From Asparagopsis taxiformis (lineage: Eukaryota; Rhodophyta; Florideophyceae; Bonnemaisoniales; Bonnemaisoniaceae), in contig JALQPE010002611.1 in assembly GCA_030407315.1 (NCBI GenBank), positions 1-64,000 on the forward strand: a stretch of 64,000 bases of DNA, read 5' to 3'. A program made the position numbers and the translations under genes. Below the pieces are notes generated by a model. The model ran no database searches. It saw only the letters and a program-made list of their open reading frames with translations, and was not told the origin of the DNA. Within the stretch, counting starts at the first letter, position 1. Each line of letters starts with the position of its first letter. Of the stretch, positions 12,259 through 23,600 are shown one piece after another.

Positions 12259-12358
12259 GATGTAGCTATCTTTGCGTCTCGATAGTGGGCTATTGCAGTT
12301 GCATAGTGGGCTATTGCAGCTGCAATAGCCACTATCGAGACGCAAAGATAGCTACATC
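12259..12358. repeat. About 100-bp hairpin
   Basis: The left arm starts GATGTAGCTATCTTTGCGTC, and the right arm is its complement ending in GCTACATC. The inner part duplicates GGGCTATTGCAG, giving a short loop. The sequence is unrelated to the neighbouring satellite. Confidence 0.85.
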
Positions 12359-12729
12359 ATCGCTAGCCTAGGCTATTTCGCTTTATGGGAGTTGATAGTG
12401 ATAGGGGAGATTGTATGTTTGGTTGGGAATGTGCCTGTATGTGTCTGCGTGAGTGTGTGTCTGATGAGGAGGATAGGAATGCAGCCTCAGTTGTTTGTCC
12501 TGAAGAACCAAGGTGGTAAATGGACATGTAAAAGTTTGCGTTTGAGTTTGCAAACTGTACATGTTATACATGTATGGAAGAGAATGGAAATGTGGCAGGC
12601 AGAATTGCATTATTAATGACAAGTCTAATTGATTTAAGGTTATGAAGGGATGGTAAAAGACATTGTGGAAACCGTCACCAAAAAGATCATTCGAATGGCT
12701 ATAGCCGTGTCAGGTGTGGGGTGTGTGTT

Positions 12730-12822
12730 GTGTACGTCGGGACTTGAACCCGAGATGGTGTAATATAGTGCGAGTAGTGAGACTGGGCCTGCAATCTCTG
12801 AAAACCATTGTACCACATGTCC
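12730..12822 (-). tRNA. Possible tRNA-like gene or tRNA relic
   Basis: On the minus strand, TGGTACAATGG (12805-12815) fits the polymerase III A box and GGTTCAAGTCC (12740-12750) fits the B box. A good T stem-loop (TCGGG TTCAAGT CCCGA) is present. A GAGAT/GTCTC stem can form where the anticodon arm should be. The A-B spacing (54 bases) would need an intron or a long variable arm. The acceptor stem pairs poorly and the D stem is weak, so a decayed tRNA or a tRNA-derived element is more likely than an active gene. No anticodon is assigned. Confidence 0.3.
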
Positions 12823-12879
12823 CGTGTGACTTGGTGGCAGTTCGAGGATTAGAAAATTTCTCCCACACTCCTTGGTCGA

Positions 12880-13735
12880 ACAGGAGCCAGCTGATTACGC
12901 CTATGAGTGCACTGCACTTGGCCGGTGAAGCCCAAAATCTATACCCGGTATTATTTTCACTTCACCAAAACAGGTGCAATGCACTCATTGGCCACATTGA
13001 AGCCAGCTCATCCAGCCTATGAGTGCACTGCACCTGGCCGATGAAACCTAGAATCTATACCCGGTATTATTTTCTACTCGCGAAACCAGGCCTGGTTTGG
13101 CGAGTTTGTACTTGGTTTCGTCTGTACCGGTACAATGCACTCAATAACCAGACGAGATGGGACTCCCATTGCACATATTGGCCACGCTCTAGGGGGGCCA
13201 GTATGCGCAGTGCTAGGGATAATCATAGTTCCGAGTCCATCGTTTTCAGGACCAAGCCTGGACTAACCAGACCCAAAATAATACCGGGTATAGTTTTGCC
13301 ATGGCAAAAGCCAGGTGCAGCACTGCTATTGGCTACCGGTCGGCTTACCGATTTCTGCCAATGGAACTGCTGCACCTGGACTTTGCAGACCCAAAATAAT
13401 ACTGGGTATAGTTTTGCCATGGCAAAATCCAGGTGCAGCACTGCTATTGGCTGGCTGACTGCTGCCACCTTCAACCAATGGCACTGCTGCACCTGGACCT
13501 GGTACACCCAAAATAATACCGGGTATAGTTTTGCCATACCAAAAGCCAGGTGCAGCTCTGCCATTGGCTCCCGGTCGGCTCGCCGCCTCTGGCCAATGGC
13601 AGTAGTGCACCTGGGCTTTGCAAACCCAAAATAATACCGGGTATTATTTTGCCATACCAAAAGCCAGGTGCAGCACTGTCATTGACTCCCGGTCGGCTGG
13701 CTGTCCCTGGCCAATGGCCGTGTTCCAGGTTATTT
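12880..13735. repeat. Nested-palindrome satellite, two sub-arrays
   Basis: At 12880-13080 about two diverged units carry TATACCCGGTATTATTTTC with TGCACCTGGCC arms. At 13255-13735 about four units carry AATAATACCGGGTATAG and CCAGGTGCAGCACTG / CACTGCTGCACCTGG arms. Between them (13080-13255) is a unique spacer. They belong to the same family as 11000-12035 but with more divergence between units, so they are older or less homogenised. Confidence 0.85.
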
Positions 13736-13819
13736 TAAGTGCAGTCTAGTATTCGAGAAATGTTGAAACTATCCAGCTTGGTTGCATGACGGTCATTGGT
13801 TGTAATATCCTGTTCATCT

Positions 13820-14275
13820 TCAAGTAAGATGCGGGTTCGAAGAGAGAGTCATGTTTTCTCGCTTGGATACTATTTCATTTGGGATTGAAACTTTTACAGT
13901 ATCCAGAAGGAAAGATGCATTTGTAGCTGGAGACATGTCGAACTCCAACTCAATCATAGGAACTGTATAGTCCTCCGGAAGCCCATCATATACTATGAGT
14001 ATGATTACAGTTCTGGGAGTATGTTCACTATTCATTATCTCTATCTCGCCCTCAATGATCCGACCCTTATTAGGGTTGATTTCGGAATAGCTGTAGGCGA
14101 GAATACTCCCGTTAATGACGTCGACGAGCCTGTAGTCGATTTCACGAATCTCAACATATCTTTTGATCCTGAATGGATCGATATGTAATGGGCTATTGCG
14201 TGCGTCTAATGATCTTAAAATCCTCTTAATTACTTTCAATGGGGAGAGGAAAGAGCTATCAATCCACTTTGGAAA
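13820..14275 (-). pseudogene. Unrecognised protein fragment
   Basis: A frame of about 150 codons is open from 14275 and ends at 13820. It has no upstream ATG (an in-frame TAA precedes it) and begins ...PKWIDSSFLSPLKVIKRIL. It has normal amino-acid composition with alternating hydrophobic strands (YVEIREIDYRLVDVI, TVIILIVYDGLPEDYTV, IELEFDM), so it reads like a piece of a beta-rich protein. I cannot name the family. The lack of a start suggests an exon or a gene fragment. Confidence 0.35.
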
Positions 14276-14577
14276 ATATTACGACCTATGCAGTACTTAA
14301 CCCCCTCCCATGTCTATATTCACAAAATATACTATTTCCAAGTTGAAGAAAACACGACAAGATTCTGGGTCCTCTGTCATAATAATTTTGGGGACTCTAC
14401 CAGACGGTGCTCACGAAGAGTCTGTTTCATCTACAAAGACTGTTATCGTGGGGTCCTCTGTATACAGGTAATCTGGAGAAATGAGTAACAACAATCGTTC
14501 TGATTCGAGAATCTGAAGAGTAAGACTATGTCAATTACAGATATTCTTACTCCTGGACGCTCGCGTCCTTCTAAGTA

Positions 14578-14619
14578 AGCTCAAAGTTCTCCATCATTAA
14601 TGATGGAGAACTTTGAGCT
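14578..14619. repeat. 42-bp perfect palindrome
   Basis: The palindrome is loopless, centred on ATTAAT, with arms starting AGCTCAAAGTTCTCCATC. It lies in non-coding DNA. The sequence is not shared with the other hairpins. Confidence 0.9.
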
Positions 14620-15040
14620 GCCGGACAAAACCAATTTCAAGTATTCGGACTCGTTCACATTGACATGGAAACCTGTTCAGGGCCCTCTTTCATATAGAAC
14701 TTTCGAGCGAGTTCCCAGGAACAGTTTTTGGGAACCGCATACTTGAACCACCCAGCCTGCATCTTCAGCGGACACATCATCTGCAGCGAGCTAGACAGAA
14801 TTGGGCATGATGTTATTGTTGGACAGAGTAGTTCTCCTGTAGACGTACCCCATCCTACCGTACACGATGTCACCTCTGAGTAAAACGTTTTACTCAACGT
14901 ACGTTGTTCTATCTTTTCTAAATGATTCTACAAGACTGTTCAGAATTAGTCAACTTCGACTACTTCGATGGTATCGATCGATACATGCTCCATATCTTTC
15001 TTGCCTGTTTCTTCGTCCAGGGACTGTCGGCATTCTGTAA
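14620..15040. other. Non-coding or fragmentary DNA
   Basis: An 80-codon minus-strand frame at 14655-14897 has an ordinary composition but no start context and no recognised motif. Nothing else is visible. Confidence 0.4.
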
Positions 15041-15198
15041 CAATGATTGCCCTCCACTTGGCAAAATATCCCTGAAAATAATACCGGGTATTATTCTTAG
15101 GTTTCGTCCAGGGATCGCCTGTAGTCGGTACCAATGATTGCCCGCCACTTGGCAAAATATCCCTCAAAATAATACCCGGTATTATTTTCCCCACTACT
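15040..15198. repeat. Two-unit relic of the ACCGGGTA satellite
   Basis: Two units about 92 bases apart share ACTTGGCAAAATATCCCT followed by AAAATAATACC(G/C)GGTATTATT. Only the short AT-flanked palindrome of the larger family is shared. The GC-rich long stem is replaced by different sequence, so this is a sister subfamily. Confidence 0.75.
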
Positions 15199-15506
15199 CT
15201 GCCAGGTGGAGCTACGGCATTGGATAGGACTGTACAGGCCCCGAAGCTACTAGAGGCGTGCTCAATGACAGGTTAAAACTCTTAACCGTAGTAGACATGA
15301 CGCTTTCTAGTCGCAGAGTGAGCTGAAAAATAAGAACGATAGCTATTGTTTCCAGTACACCATGTAGTACGTAGCATGCTAGGGTGCACCTTTTCCACTC
15401 ATGTCCTAGACAGTTCATATCTAAAGGTTTTTATTTCTCCCAAGTCTCTCTCGTAGTAATAGCTGTACTTCAAATGATGTGAAACTTTACATCTACGCTT
15501 CCATTA

Positions 15507-17030
15507 TCAATCTTCCTCATCAAGGAAAACTTCAACGTAGCTTTCACTCCCATCTTCTTCATTTCCATGTCCGCTATCCTCCTCAAACGCGGTACTACGT
15601 TGTTCCAAGTGTTGTTCATCGAATTTTTCGTTAGTAATTGTCAGTACATCTTCGCAGAGATGCCTCTTACAGATTCGCTCACTCGGCAACATCGCCTTTC
15701 CTAATTGTTTGAGCTCGTCTTGTACACTTTCTTCGAAGGTCTGACCTGATTGTACCTTGAAAATTCCTAGAATCCCGGAAGCGATTGAATAGACAAATCT
15801 GAGTGAATTGCAGGAACGTCGCAGGAAAACCATTCTACTCGTGCATTGAAGGAAAGCAATTGCAGTGTTCAGGGCTACCTCCAGGATATTGATTCTCCTT
15901 CGAATCATCCTTTTGGCCACACATCCCGATATCTCGACTTCGTACTGAATGATGACAACCATCTCTTTCCGCTCAGCGATGAATTGTATCAAGATCTCGG
16001 AATTCTTGTCATCCACAACTTTCCGTTCCTCAGGCCTTAGATTTCCGTTGGTCACACGGGTATCGGGGATAACATCCATATCTCGAATTAGATCGTGAGT
16101 TGGAAACTCGAAAGTGATAGAGGCGTCCGTTTCCAGCACTAGAGCGAACCCCAGTTCGACAAGGAATCGATGGCGCACCTGCTCTCTAGACTTTTTCAGG
16201 AAACCGAGCACCTTTGTCAGCGCAACTTTCGTAACAGCCAAAGATATTTCACGATTGCTCAACTGTCCACCATTTCCATCTGTTTTCCTCCGCTTCCTAG
16301 CCCCTCCGTCAATGCTTCCTGCAGGCTGGTTTCGGCCATCGCCAGTGGCACCATAGACAACTTCTTCGATTATTTTGTCCGGAATGTACTTGTTCTCCTT
16401 CCAGACGTTGAACGCATTCGAATCGCGTCCAGAGCTCGAGCCTTCCACTGTACGGCCTGTACCCGACTTTTCCTTCTGAATGTTCCGCAGGAGAGACATC
16501 ACCACTTGGAATCGAAGCTCGATGTTGTTCTTGCCGGTGTTGGATTGGAACACATCCCTCTTGTCATTGCTCTGCTTTGCAAACATCATTGCAGAGAGCA
16601 ACCTGCAACCACGGAGGTCGTAGATTCCTTGGTTGGTGTAAATTGTCGCCCCAGCATCAATCTTGTCGACCAGCAAAGGTACAACAGTTCCAAATACTGC
16701 ACACAGAAAATTTTAAGAAAACGATAGTTCTGCTGACTGCGAGATGCGCAAACGGTCCCTGTCCTTGTCAGTCATCCGCTTCTTCGAATTGCCCTGACTC
16801 TGCTGTAATAAACCATCACAGATGTCTTTCACACCCTGTAATTCCGTTACTATTAACTCGACGCGACTCATCAGCTTTTCGATTTGCTGGCGTTGGGACG
16901 TTCGATCATCGTCGATTTCATCCATCCTCTCCCCAATACGACGAACTTCCCCAGTCACTGTCCTGAATCCCTCTCGGATAATCCCTGCTAGGAAGTCATT
17001 TGGATTTTCCTCACGACGATGAGATTCCAT
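15507..17030 (-). CDS. Unknown coiled-coil, acidic-tailed protein (two frames, likely one intron)
   Basis: The start is ATG at 17030. The first frame (17030-16713, about 105 residues) begins MESHRREENPNDFL and forms a heptad-rich coiled coil (EVRRIGERMDEIDDD, QQIEKLMSRVELIVTELQ). The second frame (open to 15507, about 390 residues) has a helical body, a basic nuclear-localisation-like cluster GARKRRKT and a very acidic C-terminus (EEDSGHGNEEDGSES). Between them the second frame opens just after CTGTGTGCAG, a plausible 3' splice site. A short intron starting GTTTGC near 16750 would join the frames in phase. I do not recognise the family. The features suggest a nuclear protein. A frameshifted gene is the alternative. 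Confidence 0.55.
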
Positions 17031-17340
17031 CTTCCGTCAAACTTCGCCTCTCGTTCCAATCGCAGAGTGTCACTCCAAACGCTTTTCCTGCAACGAGAAT
17101 GCTAGCAATAGTAACAAATAATGCCAACTACTCTACTCATATCCTCGGAAAACGACCGATTTTCTCCTACCTTTTTTGTAACGGTCGTTTCCATGTGACC
17201 ATGCATCCTCTACACTTCTCACTACTAGTAGCTTCAGAATAGTTTCCTCTCTTCTCTACTTGAACTCACATGCGAACACATTGTACAACCCTATCCTGGA
17301 CAACTATTGCAATATTGAGTCTCAGAAAATACCAATCACC
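17031..17340. promoter_or_regulatory. Upstream region of the unknown coiled-coil gene
   Basis: About 300 bases lie between the ATG at 17030 and the GGCAGTA repeat tract. They contain no supported gene and are the likely promoter for the minus-strand gene. A short inverted word, AACGACCG/CGGTCGTT, occurs near 17150-17190. No specific promoter element can be defined. Confidence 0.3.
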
Positions 17341-17705
17341 AATTACTATCAAGGCAGTACTTGCAGGCAGTACAATTCACTGCCGGAGCCAGTATATTTT
17401 ACTGCCTGATTCTAATGCCAGGTCATTTGCCAGGGCAGTACTGTACGGCAGTACATTCCATTGCAGAAATCATCAAAAATCACTGCATTGCACTACTGCC
17501 CTGTGGTACCAGCAAAAATTACTAGAATTTGCTATCGTACAGTACTGCATTCTGCTACATACTGTACTGCCAGGAAATTTTGTATTTTACTGCCTGCGGC
17601 ACTAGAACTGAAAAAATTAAAATAGTAATTTTACTGCCTCAGGCACTACATTGTTCAGGCAGTGATTTTTACTGCCTCAGGCAGTAAATTTACTACATTT
17701 TTTGA
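17340..17705. repeat. GGCAGTA/TACTGCC repeat tract, second copy
   Basis: The words are the same as in the first 1.2 kb: GGCAGTA, TACTGCC, CACTGCC, often as facing pairs around AAATTTAC spacers. The tract ends abruptly at about 17705, where the composition changes to the GC-richer plus-strand gene. Confidence 0.75.
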
Positions 17706-17772
17706 TCTCAAACTCAGTAGTGCGTCTCCCTTCGAGTCGCCCTATGCGTCACTTCCGTGTCCCCCATACGCT

Positions 17773-19771
17773 ATGCAGCGACAGGACTTTCCTGCTCCAT
17801 CCCGGAGATGCGCTTTACGTCGTATGAATCGCCGCTTGTTCCAAGAGGGATCGTACCAAGGCTCCGTAGCGGATCTACCGATGGTTCGGTCACGCTGGTT
17901 TGCGTACCCTCCACGTCCCGATACGGGTAGCTACGAGCATCATATGCGTTTGCACGCTAGGGTTACTTCCCGAAGGATGGGACGTCAGGTGACGGCGAAT
18001 GATTATCGCGTGTTCGCGCACCGTCATGGTAGCTCTGCTGAGCCGGCCACTAGACCCATGAAGGTAGCTAGGGAAGCTTTGGACCCGCTATGGGATGATC
18101 CCACTTGGGAAGGCAAGTCATCTCCACCGATGTGTTTGCCCGTTGCCGACCCTCCGTCGCTGGTGTATTTCCACAATTCCGCTCTTCGCGACGCGCCCGA
18201 ATGGCGAATGGACAGGTTCCGATCGTACCTCGAGTTGGAGAGGGATATCCTTATAGGGATCGAGTTGGCTCGTACCGCCGAGACGCGGGGCTTTGTGCCG
18301 GTGATGGCGGAGGAACTCCTCAATAGGGTGAGCAGTACTTGGTACGATATCCCGAAGGTTCCGGTATCGGACGTGGTCCCCTATAGTCGGGAGTTACCTG
18401 GTTCGGTAGTGCGTCGGTTGCTGAAGGTGGCCCTTGGGGGTGATGATTATCCGCAGGAATTGGTCAGTACCAACATCACGGGAGTGGCACCGGAGAAGGT
18501 GGTTATCTACAGGACTGTTGACTTGCCGGTGAGGGCGTTACGAATTAACGTGTTAAACCATCGAGATGGTACAGTCGCAGAGCTGCCGCCTTATCGCAGA
18601 GATGGTGAGTTCACCGAAGATGGGTATTACGGCGTGGAGCCTGACAGGTATTCCGACGGTCACCCCAACTCTTACAAATATCAGCCTGTTGGCGAGGCAT
18701 TTGTGCCGCGTCCGTGGTGGACGGCCGCCGAGGCGGGAGGCCCAACCGGGCGTTCGCCTTACGCAGGACGGAGCTTAGCTCCTGTTGCTTCCTTACCACC
18801 CAGTAGTGCCGATGACTTGTACGAAAGTCAGGTCCCGAATGACCGTCGCGCCTACCGCGCCAACCCTTCAGCCCACAGCTGCCCCTTCATCCCAAGTGGG
18901 TCCCGCCATGGAGGCGCTTCTGACATCCGACCAAGGCTCTGAGCCATCCGTGAACGGTGATGATGTAGTCACGCGTCAGCCTCCTGCTGTTGATATCATA
19001 CGTGGAGAATTGTCGAGTCGCGAATTGCTATCGATTCCGCATGTGTGGCGGTTGGCCGATGATCTCGGGGATGGTACGGTGGCTTCTATTTTTGCCTCTG
19101 CCAATGGGCGTTACATCGTAAGATCCGCGTTGGATGGACTCGCATTGTCGTGCATCACGTGAGCTGCTCGCTATAAGCAAGGACGCGAACAGCGTAACAT
19201 CGCCCGAGAGCGTCGCCGCACAGCGGATAGGGAGGTTGAGGCCGCACGCCTGGAGGCAGCAGAATTGCGAACCCGGGTTGGGGAATTAGAAGGTGAGTTG
19301 GAGGACGCCAGGCGTCTACTGCAGCAAGCAGTTATTCCCGAAGAGGGTGGCGAGGAGGCAGTTCAGCCTGGCTACTCGCGTCGTCGCGCTAGGTCTCCCG
19401 ATGAGGGTCTTCCCGAACGCAACGTGCGTACTCGTCTTCATTCCCCCGTGGGTGCTGCGGATGCTAGTAATCCTTTACTTGCGCGTCTTGATGCCCGGTT
19501 AGGGTCGCCTGAGTCGCCAGATGTTTCTCCGCCTCCCGCGTCCATCCCAGCAGTTGGGTTATCCGCCACTGCGGTTGCGTCTTCGCATGGCCCTGTGCCT
19601 GCCCGTCGTCGGGGTTCTAGTGCAGTTCCGCAACGCGGTTTGCGTCGTAATCCTACCTTCGCAAGGGTTGCACCCCGCCATCCTCGTCCTTCGACGAATG
19701 TACGCGCTCCTGCCCCTACGGAACCGTCTGCCTCTCATCGGCCTCGGCCTTCTAGCCATTATCGTCGCTAA
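17773..19771 (+). pseudogene. Unknown protein gene next to the gypsy element, broken
   Basis: The first in-frame ATG is at 17773 (MQRQDFPAPSRR). An open frame runs to about 18942. Coding character then continues in the next frame (usable from 18785) to 19771, with one in-frame TGA at 19160-19162. Joined conceptually, the product is about 660 residues. It has an Arg-rich N-terminus, a globular part (LELERDILIGIELARTAETRG, SSTWYDIPKVPVSD), a coiled coil (TADREVEAARLEAAELRTR, VGELEGELEDARRLLQQ) and a Pro/Ser/Arg-rich tail. Base composition resembles the adjacent retroelement, which lies on the opposite strand. It may be an antisense accessory gene of the element or an unrelated gag-like relic. 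Not recognised. Confidence 0.45.
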
Positions 19772-19802
19772 GGACTGGCAATTGCCTTTGGGAGAATAAC
19801 CT

Positions 19803-20033
19803 CTAACGGTAGTTTGAACACGCTTTTGCGTTGCGCCATTGTTCATCAGGTAGTCCTGAGGCACCTCTGAGGTACATTAAAGATGCATCATCACGCTGAC
19901 GTGCGGATTTGTTTGTTGAACCCTTTTTTGCCAATTTTTTCATTTCCTGAAATCTAATTTCCGCAATGGCTCCGGTTGGCGGTGATAAAGTGCGCCCTTT
20001 TTGGCTTGACCCTCCGAGGTTTGGTAGCTCCAC
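19803..20033 (-). other. Possible extra coding tail downstream of the chromodomain frame
   Basis: A 76-codon frame with ordinary protein composition (IRFQEMKKLAKKGSTNKSA, LPDEQWRNA) lies just after the chromodomain frame, on the same strand as the retroelement. No long terminal repeat is visible at this side. It could be an element-encoded tail or chance. Confidence 0.25.
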
Positions 20034-20075
20034 CCAGTGGGTACCTTGTTAGGTTCTTATCCCTGTGGGGTTACT

Positions 20076-20696
20076 CTACTTCTTCCCTCTCTTGGGTTTG
20101 CGCGTGCGCGCTCGGCGTGGTTGCCTGTCACCTTCGCGGTGTTGTCTTCGACGGAAGTACCTTGATGCCCATTCAGGGGGGACGTTCGCGCGTTGCGTCC
20201 ATGTCGGCTTTCGGTAGCCATACCACTTTACCAGGAACCATTGTTCCCCGTCGTCGTCAGTGACGTAATCTAGGAGATCATCGATGGGATATTCCTCCTC
20301 TGAGGTTGCGCGTTCGGCGTCGCTACTTCCCTCTGGGGTTTCCTTCGTCCCTTCAGGGAGAGCTACTCGTTCCGAGTTCGGTTGCGTGCCCTGTGGCGCT
20401 TTCTCTTGTTCCCCATTGGGGGTGGCTTCCAAAGACCTTACGGGGTTTGCCGTGGCTATCTTCTTCGCACTTGAGCGAGTGTGTCGACCCGGTTTGGGTT
20501 TTGCCAAATGGGCGGGTGCTTGACTTGCTTGGTTCGCTATGCGAAGTTCGGCTCCCGATGGAGGGTTCGCGTCCCGTTGAGGGGAACTCGGCGTCTGTAC
20601 GCATGACCTGGATGGTTGTCCTCTCGTCGCAATTGTGCGGTTTGAACGTCTTCGGGCGGCTTCAGCAGCGTCGACATTTGTCGTGTCTTGTCGCAA
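20076..20696 (-). CDS. Chromodomain frame overlapping the end of Pol
   Basis: This frame of about 206 codons has no ATG at its opening and overlaps the last 160 bases of pol in another frame. It carries a chromodomain: YPIDDLLDYVTDDDGEQWFL, VKWYGYRKPTWTQRANVP, WASRYF. Then follows a highly basic end (RRARTRKPKRGKK). In chromoviruses this domain is the C-terminal part of integrase and guides insertion to histone-marked sites. Here it would require a frameshift near 20540-20690, either programmed or an indel. Confidence 0.8.
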   Translation of the reverse strand: MRQDTTNVDAAEAARRRSNRTIATRGQPSRSCVQTPSSPQRDANPPSGAELRIANQASQAPAHLAKPKPGRHTRSSAKKIATANPVRSLEATPNGEQEKAPQGTQPNSERVALPEGTKETPEGSSDAERATSEEEYPIDDLLDYVTDDDGEQWFLVKWYGYRKPTWTQRANVPPEWASRYFRRRQHREGDRQPRRARTRKPKRGKK

Positions 20697-23600
20697 CGTT
20701 CGCTTGTGCGATGTATGAGCCCGGTCTGGGTTGACGTCTTGGTCTTGGTCTGCATTGGCAGAGTTGTCATGGCGCTTTGTTGACTTCTTCGCAATTGTGT
20801 GCGATTGCGGTTGGTAGTTACCGGCTGGGTGGGTGAACGACTTGGGTCGTGTGCGTCGTTCCCAATTGTGGGTGAGTTACCGAAGGGTGAAAGACTACAA
20901 TATTCATCCCGAGAGGGAGTTGCAAAATTTTTGCTTACGCGCACAGCGTCGGGGGCCCCCTCCTGAAGGGTGGTTTGTCCCAAACCACTACTTCCCGGTG
21001 TTATCCTAATTGTAGGTTGTCGTGGGGACGATGGTTGATCCCTGAAGGGGTATTCCTGATTAGGAGTTGGCAGAAGTGATTCGCTTTGTGCGTTCTGTTG
21101 GCCGTCGCCCGGCGGCTGGCGTGGTTGTGTATTCGGCGCAAGAGCGTCTGCACCTGATGGTGACGCTTGTGCGTTAACGGACTGTGGCCTAGGTGGCAAG
21201 GTTGGTTCCTCGGTTGGTCGCGGAGCGAGTGCAACTCTATCGAGACTAACCTTTTCGGTGATACCATCGCGGTCGATGTAAACCGTTCGCCGTCCGGCAC
21301 GGATAACCCTATAGGGACCTTGAGCTATTGGAGTTAGCTTGTTCCGTTCACGGACTTCTGGATTATCCAGATAAACGTAATCATCGGTAGTGATGAGTCG
21401 TTTAGACTTCCGGATTGACCGGTCGAAGTTACGCTTGTAGCGTGCTTGCGCGCTGTGAAGGCGTTTACCTGCCATATCAATGGTATCCGTAATACGGCGT
21501 AAGAAGTCTTGCTTCGTGAACGCGTCTGGCGTTGCCCTCCTTTTCACCGAATGGTGTGTCGCATATGGCGGTGGAGGTCGGCTTAGGATGAGGTCGAAGG
21601 GTGTAGTTCCCGTTGTGCGATGCACGTGCGTGTTGTACGCATAGGTTAACGCTGATGCGTAGACATCCCAGTCGTCCTGGTTATCATTAACGTAATTACG
21701 TAGCATGCTCAATAGAGTACGGTTATACCGTTCGACTTGCCCATTTGTCTGGGGATGGTAAGCCGTCGTGAAGACGTTCTTCGTTCCTAACTGGAGGCAG
21801 ACAGCCTGGAAGAACTTCGACGCAAATTGCGGACCGTTATCGGATAGTAATGTCCGTGGGGGACCATACTTAAACACCCAATGTGTACAAAAGGCTACTG
21901 CCACATGGTAAGCCGTAATGCTTCGCAGGGGCACCACTTGGGTGAGCTTGGTAAAGCGACACGAAATCACCAGTAGGTGCACGTTACCTTTCTTGGTACG
22001 AGGTAGAGGACCGAGGAGGTCAATTGCAACGTCATCCAATGGTGTGGTAGCTGGGAACAGCTGGAGGGTACTCGCATGTTTGCGCAACCGTAATCGGTTT
22101 CTCGCACACGCTGAACAGCGTTCAACCGTTCCGGTTATGTCCGCAGCCATTGCAGGCCAGTAGTACGATAGGCGCATTGTATCGTACATACGATTCTGAC
22201 CAGGATGTCCTGCTAATATGCCGTGGTGGCACATCGTCAATAGACGTTGCCGTAAGGCTTTAGGTACTACAATTTGGGATGACCCGTCCAGTCTGGACTT
22301 CCTACAAAGGACACCGTCTTCGTCTTCGAAGAAGAGAGAGTCAGACTTCTGCGAGGCCAGGGCCTGTTGGCAGAAGTCGTCCGTTCTTTGCTCTTCGAGC
22401 CACTCTTGGAGAGTTATCGGGCAGTAGTTTTCCGTTTGCGGATGAGTTGTTAAGACGGGTATACCGCTGCGATTAGGCGCCTCCTTGGCGTGATCTCTGG
22501 CTAGAGAAAGGTCGTAGAACCAAACATCAGTATTATCATCCAAGGATGTTTCACCTTGCGGTGCGTGCGTGGCCAACAGAGTTGGTATTTCATCGTCAAT
22601 AGTGACGGGCGTCTCGCCGTTAGTTTCAACACGCGAAAGGGCGTCTGGTAGTTGGTGAACCCGACCGGGTCGATAGACTATTTGATAGTCAAATTCCGCA
22701 AGGCGGAGGCGCCAACGGCATAGTCTCCCTGAAGGGTCATTGATATTCATAAGCCAACGCAGCGCGTTATGGTCCGTCCGGACTACAAACTTTGTTTGCT
22801 CCAAGTATGGACGTAGGATAGTGACGGCCCATACGACGGCTAGACACTCACGCTCCGTAGGGGAGTAACCTCTTTCAGGTTTAGTCAAGGTCCGCGACCA
22901 ATAGCCAATTGGCTTGAGATCGTTCTCTCCCCCTTGCTGCTGAAGCAGAGCGCATCCTATTTGGTATGCGGAAGCGTCCGTGTCTACGGTGTAGGGTTGA
23001 CCCAACTTGGGTAGAGCCAGTATCGGCGGTTTGATCATGACCTCTTTGAGAGCGTTGAACGCGCGGCGTTGGTCCTCGGTAGGAGGTTCTTTCCCGAATT
23101 TAGGGAGGCTGTCTTTGGTCAGCATTTCGTTCAAGGGGTGCGCAATTGCGGCATACCCTTTGATGAATCGTCGAAAGACGCCACAGCTTCCGAGGAAGGA
23201 TCGCATTTGCGTAGGCGTTTGCGGAAAGATCGCGTCAGCGATAGCCGAAGTGGCGTTCTGTGCAACAGCTAGCTTTCCTGGCATCACGACATGTCCCAGG
23301 TAATCAACCTTCTTTTCGAAGAAATGACACTTTGTCAACTTCAGGGTGACACCTGCTTCCCGTAGGAGGGAGAGTACTTGGTCCACATGGTGGAGATGTT
23401 CGGCCTCGTCCCGAGAGAATACGATTACATCGTCTAAGTAAATCAGACAGGTCTGCCAGCGAACGCTGCTAAGAATAATGTCGATGGAACGTTGAAACGT
23501 TGCCGGAGCATTCTTTAAGCCAAAAGGCAAACGCTTGAAGCGATATGTCCCCAAATGGGAGGTGAATACCGTTTTGTTACGGTCGTCCTGTGCAACAGGG

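Noticed and set aside
20076..20734. Plus-strand frames opposite the chromodomain
   Set aside because: The chromodomain on the minus strand is clear; the plus-strand frames are composition shadows.
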